Source: Lysobacterales bacterium (GTDB lineage Bacteria > Pseudomonadota > Gammaproteobacteria > Xanthomonadales > SZUA-36). Taken from it: a stretch of DNA of 10,069 bases. This document shows, piece after piece, positions 6,358 through 10,069 of the stretch. Where the stretch lies: assembly GCA_030637665.1 (NCBI GenBank), contig DAOWGA010000163.1:1-10069 (forward strand), written 5' to 3'. How positions within the stretch are numbered: position 1 is the first letter of the stretch; each line of letters begins with the position of its first letter. The notes below the pieces were generated by a model. That model was not told the DNA's origin. It made no database searches and worked only from the letters and a program-made list of their open reading frames with translations. Both the position numbers and the translations under genes were made by a program.

Positions 6358-7305
6358 TCAATCTGGATGCCGGTATTTTCTAGATGTTGGTGGGATTTCG
6401 TAATCTCCCGCCGCTGGCCTGAAAGGCCGGGGATTGTAATCCAGTGCTTGCTTCAGGGCGGTGTCGTCGAAAACCAGGTCGATGTTTTGCCGGCGAACCA
6501 TCTCGCGGTTCAGGCCCTGGAAGCCAGGCAGCTTTGCCAGCAGGCCCGCGAGCGCTACCATGATCCCGGCCGGAAGCCTGACGATTCGTCGCGGCTTGTC
6601 GAGGCTGTCGAAAATCAGTTCAACCATGTGTCGATAGCTCAGCGTACTTCCTCCGCAGGCCGGGCTGTCCAGGGTCAGTGGATTATTGCTTGCCAGTGCC
6701 CTGATGGCGACCCGAGCCAGGTCATCAGCATGTACCGGTTGGCGCAGGCCCTTTGCCGGGCCGGCCAGGGGCAGCCAGCCATGACGTTTGATCCAGGCTG
6801 CGAGCCGGCTGATATTCCGGTCCAGCCCACATCCATAAATCAAGGTCGGGCGCAGGCAAAGCAGGGCCAGGCCATGTTGTTCACAATGGGCCTTCAATTT
6901 CGATTCAGCGGCGAGTATGCCTGCAATCTGTTCATTCTCCAGGCGGTCCGGAGAGCCGGCTTTACTGAACACGCTACTGGTACTGAACACCACGGCCCGC
7001 TCCATCCGGGGACACATCCTGACAGCTTCAACGGCCAGGTCCAGTGGCCCGCAGGAAATGAGCATATCCACCTGCCCGAAAAGCTCGTGAGGCATTTCGT
7101 GCTGCCCTTGTGCAGCATCGATTGCCAATGCATCAGGATGTATCCAAAGGAGATTCTCCTGCTTGCCCGACAGGGCTTTGCAGGCATTGCGGCTCATCGC
7201 GAGCACTCTGAACCCCTCGGTAAGAAGACGGGGAATCAGGAAAACCCCCAGCTGGCTGCTCGCACCCGTCAGCAGGACCGTATGCTGATCGACAGGCGTT
7301 TTCAA
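6358..7305 (-). CDS. atypical NAD(P)-dependent epimerase/dehydratase-like protein (extended SDR family)
   Basis: A Rossmann-fold sugar-nucleotide epimerase/dehydratase relative; the substrate cannot be told from sequence. From the start proposed here (315 residues), the nucleotide-binding motif is TGASSQLG (13-20), with Ser where the middle glycine of GxxGxxG should be. The strand FSTSSVFS (about 107-114) matches the usual serine-bearing SSxxVYG strand. The YxxxK motif has Lys136 but Ala at 132 instead of Tyr. Later family blocks are present: RPTLIYG (152-158), VHADDLARV (191-199), and a C-terminal DDTALKQALDYNPRPFRP stretch usual in sugar epimerases. A reading frame runs on to an ATG at 7452, but that would overlap the preceding gene by 151 nt with residues resembling no SDR. 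The TTG at 7305, overlapping the previous stop as TTGA, places the Rossmann strand at residue 9 and is preferred. It is the last gene of the glycan operon. Confidence 0.8.
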   Translation of the reverse strand: MKTPVDQHTVLLTGASSQLGVFLIPRLLTEGFRVLAMSRNACKALSGKQENLLWIHPDALAIDAAQGQHEMPHELFGQVDMLISCGPLDLAVEAVRMCPRMERAVVFSTSSVFSKAGSPDRLENEQIAGILAAESKLKAHCEQHGLALLCLRPTLIYGCGLDRNISRLAAWIKRHGWLPLAGPAKGLRQPVHADDLARVAIRALASNNPLTLDSPACGGSTLSYRHMVELIFDSLDKPRRIVRLPAGIMVALAGLLAKLPGFQGLNREMVRRQNIDLVFDDTALKQALDYNPRPFRPAAGDYEIPPTSRKYRHPD

Positions 7306-8174
7306 TTTCGAACCAGTACCCAGGGCAGAGTCACCGCGTAGCGCAGCCAGATTCCTGCTATTACCAGCCAGCGCACGGGGAATGAATAGCGCCCGGCCTG
7401 GAATTTTTGGAAAAACCGTTGCATACCCAGGTGTTTCTGGCGATGCACCCACAGCGGCCGGCTGCGGGAAGAAACACCTTGTTGATGAAATACGCGCGCA
7501 ACAGGCACAAACAGGCAGTGATAGCCCTGCAGGCGCAGGCGATACATCAGGTCGAGATCCTCGCAGTGCAGCCCGTATCCCTCATCCATGCCGCCTGTCT
7601 CAATGAATTGCTTTCGCCGCACCAGCATGCAGGCGCCGGACACCGCCTCTGCTTCGGTGGTGCTGTCCGGCAAACCGCTTTGATGGAGATCCACGCCCTT
7701 GATGGAGGGAAATCTGCGGCCCAAACGCCACAAGCCACTGAAGGTCAGAAATGATTTCCAGGGATCCGGGAAAAAGCGCAGAGTCCCCTTTTGCGCCACG
7801 CCCAGACTGTCCACCATCAAGGGCCCGGCCAGGGCGGCCCCGGAGTCTTTTTCCAGTTCCTGCTTCAAATGCTCCAGGGCGCCCGGAAGCAATTCACAAT
7901 CCGGATTCAGGAACAATAAATACTCCTCGTTCCCCGATTTGGCAGCCGCATTTATCGCCCTGGAAAATCCAATATTTTCAGAGCCTTGTATAATTTCTAC
8001 GTTCTCAAGATGGCTAAAAAAACTTGTGACCAGCGACATGCTGCCGTCGCTGGAAGCATTGTCATAAATCGTGATTTCCGGCGTTTCTTCTACAGCAAGC
8101 ACGGACTGAACACAACGAGTGATGATCTCACCGGCGTTGTAGTTGACGATGATGACCCTGATTGATGATTCCAT
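7302..8174 (-). CDS. family 2 glycosyltransferase, rhamnosyltransferase (WbbL-like) type
   Basis: Transfers a sugar from a nucleotide donor to a growing glycan at the cytoplasmic face of the membrane; donor and acceptor are unknown. About 290 residues with the GT-A layout: IVNYN (9-13), donor-binding DNASSDGS (38-45), GSENIGFSRAIN (64-75), the metal-binding DxD-like NPDCE (90-94), SGACMLVRR (179-187), the acceptor/base region CEDLDLMYRLRLQGY (204-218), and His230. The C-terminal 20 or so residues (WLVIAGIWLRYAVTLPWVLV) are hydrophobic and may anchor it to the membrane. Start: ATG at 8174, preceded by GGTGA; a GTG two codons earlier (8180) is possible. It begins 15 nt after the fused glycosyltransferase-methyltransferase stop and overlaps the SDR gene by 4 nt. 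The WbbL resemblance is from motif spacing only. Confidence 0.88.
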   Translation of the reverse strand: MESSIRVIIVNYNAGEIITRCVQSVLAVEETPEITIYDNASSDGSMSLVTSFFSHLENVEIIQGSENIGFSRAINAAAKSGNEEYLLFLNPDCELLPGALEHLKQELEKDSGAALAGPLMVDSLGVAQKGTLRFFPDPWKSFLTFSGLWRLGRRFPSIKGVDLHQSGLPDSTTEAEAVSGACMLVRRKQFIETGGMDEGYGLHCEDLDLMYRLRLQGYHCLFVPVARVFHQQGVSSRSRPLWVHRQKHLGMQRFFQKFQAGRYSFPVRWLVIAGIWLRYAVTLPWVLVRN

Positions 8175-8189
8175 GTTCACCGGGAAAGA

Positions 8190-9950
8190 TCAGCGGCCGC
8201 GGAATAGCCGCCGCCACCACGGGATGGCTTCCGAAGGGGTGGATGACTGCGCCTCCAGCCGGGACCGCAATTGCTCCAGTTCACGCTCCATGGATGCCAG
8301 CAGATCCCCGGCCGACATGTTTTTGCGGATTTCATGCTGATAGTGCTCATAAACCGATTCACGCGCATCATCGAACAGCCATAGATTGCCATCCAGTTGC
8401 GGCAGGGCAGCCTCATCAGCGGCACAGACGGCGATATAATACATTGCCTCGTGCCCGGGATCTGTCCGCGCCGAAACCTCATCTTCACCCGACTGGTGAA
8501 GTGTAAACCGGGACCCCGCTTCTTCCGACCAGATGGCGGAATAAAAAAGCAGCTTTTGACGCAGCATGCTGCGCGCCGGGAACTGCTCGGCAAGCAGGGC
8601 ATCCAATTCGTCCCGGTAGAGTTCCCGCACATGGAATTCGTTTTCGTTGTGGTAACGATCCGTATACACCGCCTTGTCCGGTGATGAAAGCAGCAAAAAG
8701 CCAGCGGGCTCGAGCACGCGCCTGAATTCCCTCAACAGGCCGGACTGGTCTTCCAGATGCTCAAGGGTCTCAAAAGACACGATGCATTCGAACTGATTGT
8801 CCTCGAAAGGAAGCTGGCAGCAGTCGGCAACACGGTATTCCAAATTCTCCGAACGGTAACGGGCACGCGCATGGGATATGGCTTGTTCAGAAATATCCAC
8901 AGCCGAGACCGATTGGGCAGTGCGCGCCAGATGAGCCGAGCCGTAACCTTCACCGCAGGCTGCATCGAGTACCTTTTTGTTCCTGACCAACTCAGCGGCA
9001 AATACATAACGGTGTACATGCTCATAAGAGATTTCCCGGATGCACTCCGGTGTGAATCGCTCTCCGGTAAATTCAAGTGGATTGGACAAGTTCTGCTCCG
9101 GGACCGGGGTGGGAGGGACCGCGCCACCGAGAGCCCGGGCCAATTCTTGCCGGCGCGGCGCCAGTGGATCGGAATGGATGAATGCCTGGACCAGCCGCAG
9201 GTAGTCCGGATGACGCGCAAGCAGTCTTTGCATGGATGCTTCATCAGGCTTGAGCCCGAGTGGCCCGAAAGACCTGCCGCCGAGGTGGACGACATATACA
9301 TCATCGCAAAGGACGTTACGCATTCCCGCCTGTTGAGCTCGCATGGAAAAGTCATTCTCCTCGCCGTAACCGATGCCAAACGTCTCCTCGTCGAATAGCC
9401 CCAGTTTATCCAGGGCATGGCGGGAAATGGCCATGCAATATCCCACCGCGGTTGGCAGTTCAGGATAGCAGGCCCTGCCGGTGCGGGCGATAATCCGCGC
9501 TACTGCCTCCCGGTCCGCCGGGGGTGGATTCACTTCGCAGAAGCGTGGGAGGGACACGATTTCTCCGTTGTTCGTCCAAGGTGTGGCAGTAGCGATAGAA
9601 GAATCTGACGCGAGACAGCGACTCAGGCCTTCCAGCCAGCCTGTTGTCACTTCGGTATCTGAATTCAACAAAACGACATCGCCCCGGGTCATTGCCATGC
9701 CCCGGTTTATCGTGGCAACAAAACCGAGGTTCTGTTGCTGGAAAAGATAACGCCAGTGGGATCCGGCGCCTTGCTGCCAGCGAGTCAGTACCTTTTTGAC
9801 TGCTTCATCCTGCGAGGCATCATCGATCACGATGACTTCAATATCGGCAGGGACCGTGGCCGCAACACTCGCCAGGCAACGGTCCAGTTCCTCAGGGGCG
9901 TTGTGGACCGGGATAATAAGCGACGGAGGCAATGCGCCAGGCTGGTTCAT
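8190..9950 (-). CDS. fused family 2 glycosyltransferase and class I SAM-dependent methyltransferase
   Basis: 586 residues in three parts. Residues 8-260 are a GT-A glycosyltransferase: LIIPVHNAPEELDRCLASV (11-29), VIDDASQD (41-48), NLGFVATINRG (74-84), metal-binding NSDTE (96-100), acceptor-side GEENDFSMR (196-204) and His222. A Pro-rich linker (about 275-290) leads to a methyltransferase: ERFTPE (297-302), EHVHRY (310-315), SAM motif I VLDAACGEGYGS (327-338), acidic ribose-binding Asp352, then LPFEDNQFECIVSFETLEHLED (380-401). The C-terminus has a short coiled coil (about 550-568) and a basic-aromatic tail with WWRRLFRGR (578-586). One protein probably adds a sugar and methylates the glycan, perhaps as a chain-capping step, but that is inference. 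The ATG at 9950 has AGGGG 7 nt upstream and directly follows the previous stop (TGAATG). Confidence 0.9.
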   Translation of the reverse strand: MNQPGALPPSLIIPVHNAPEELDRCLASVAATVPADIEVIVIDDASQDEAVKKVLTRWQQGAGSHWRYLFQQQNLGFVATINRGMAMTRGDVVLLNSDTEVTTGWLEGLSRCLASDSSIATATPWTNNGEIVSLPRFCEVNPPPADREAVARIIARTGRACYPELPTAVGYCMAISRHALDKLGLFDEETFGIGYGEENDFSMRAQQAGMRNVLCDDVYVVHLGGRSFGPLGLKPDEASMQRLLARHPDYLRLVQAFIHSDPLAPRRQELARALGGAVPPTPVPEQNLSNPLEFTGERFTPECIREISYEHVHRYVFAAELVRNKKVLDAACGEGYGSAHLARTAQSVSAVDISEQAISHARARYRSENLEYRVADCCQLPFEDNQFECIVSFETLEHLEDQSGLLREFRRVLEPAGFLLLSSPDKAVYTDRYHNENEFHVRELYRDELDALLAEQFPARSMLRQKLLFYSAIWSEEAGSRFTLHQSGEDEVSARTDPGHEAMYYIAVCAADEAALPQLDGNLWLFDDARESVYEHYQHEIRKNMSAGDLLASMERELEQLRSRLEAQSSTPSEAIPWWRRLFRGR

Positions 9951-10069
9951 TCACTGGCCCCTGCCATTCCATGTATGGGGAAGGTGAATGAACCCCATCT
10001 CCCTGCTTTGACCGGAAACGCTGAAACGCTGCTCTGTGGTATCACACAGCCGCATGCCCTCAGGATCCA
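9951..10069 (-). CDS. C-terminal end of an unidentified protein of the polysaccharide operon
   Basis: A reading frame free of stops enters from the right edge and ends in TGA at 9953-9951, giving 38 visible residues that finish with FIHLPHTWNGRGQ. The stop touches the ATG of the next gene (TGAATG), the tight spacing seen across this operon, which is the main reason to believe it is a real gene. The visible part is too short for an assignment. A terminal hydrophobic-PHxW pattern reminds me of the end of Wzt-type O-antigen ABC transporter ATPases, but this is a weak guess. A chance open frame of this length is also possible. Confidence 0.55.
   Translation of the reverse strand, partial: DPEGMRLCDTTEQRFSVSGQSREMGFIHLPHTWNGRGQ
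9958..9962 (-). promoter_or_regulatory. ribosome binding site of the fused glycosyltransferase-methyltransferase gene
   Basis: AGGGG on the minus strand, 7 nt before the ATG at 9950 and inside the last codons of the preceding reading frame. It supports that start. Confidence 0.5.

Noticed and set aside
6316..7341. A 341-codon open frame on the plus strand, opposite the SDR gene
   Set aside because: It starts inside the right inverted repeat, resembles no family, and lies antisense to a frame with clear SDR motifs; a shadow of GC-rich codon use.
8178..8180. GTG at 8180 as the start of the second glycosyltransferase
   Set aside because: Possible, but the ATG two codons later has GGTGA at a suitable short distance, while the GTG has no visible ribosome binding site.

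Overview
The window looks like the chromosome of a gammaproteobacterium of moderately high GC. The evidence is the gene order glyA-nrdR-ribD-ribE-ribBA, an EttA protein that is close to the enterobacterial form along its whole length, and the typical proteobacterial NrdR. I cannot name a genus.

Left part (1-4228, minus strand): a tight housekeeping operon read right to left. It runs glyA (serine hydroxymethyltransferase), nrdR (repressor of ribonucleotide reductase genes), ribD, ribE and ribBA, the last cut by the window edge. Gaps between genes are 4 nt or less, or a 4-nt overlap, so one transcript is likely. ribBA, ribD and ribE make riboflavin from GTP and ribulose 5-phosphate; lumazine synthase (ribH) is not in view and would be expected further left. 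No FMN riboswitch fits inside this operon.

Middle (4229-6357): a 189-bp divergent control region with candidate sigma-70 promoters in both directions, two small palindromes and an 8-bp-stem inverted repeat. It is followed by ettA on the plus strand (4418-6088). After ettA comes a 269-bp gene-free gap. It holds a 201-bp element (6143-6343) with perfect 31-bp terminal inverted repeats, each built from three units of 9-bp period. It resembles a MITE-like non-autonomous mobile element and sits exactly where ettA meets the convergent polysaccharide genes.

Right part (6358-10069, minus strand): a surface-polysaccharide (O-antigen, capsule or exopolysaccharide) operon. In transcription order it holds the last 38 codons of an unidentified gene, a fused family-2 glycosyltransferase/SAM methyltransferase, a second family-2 glycosyltransferase of the rhamnosyltransferase type, and an atypical SDR-family sugar epimerase/dehydratase-like protein. 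The genes abut or overlap (gap 0 nt, 15 nt, then a 4-nt TTGA overlap), which suggests translational coupling and work on one glycan.

The least ordinary items are the inverted-repeat element and its 17-bp identity with ribBA, the SDR protein that has lost its catalytic tyrosine and a Rossmann glycine, and the fused glycosyltransferase-methyltransferase with a coiled-coil and basic-aromatic tail. I found no RNA genes, CRISPR array or complete transposase.
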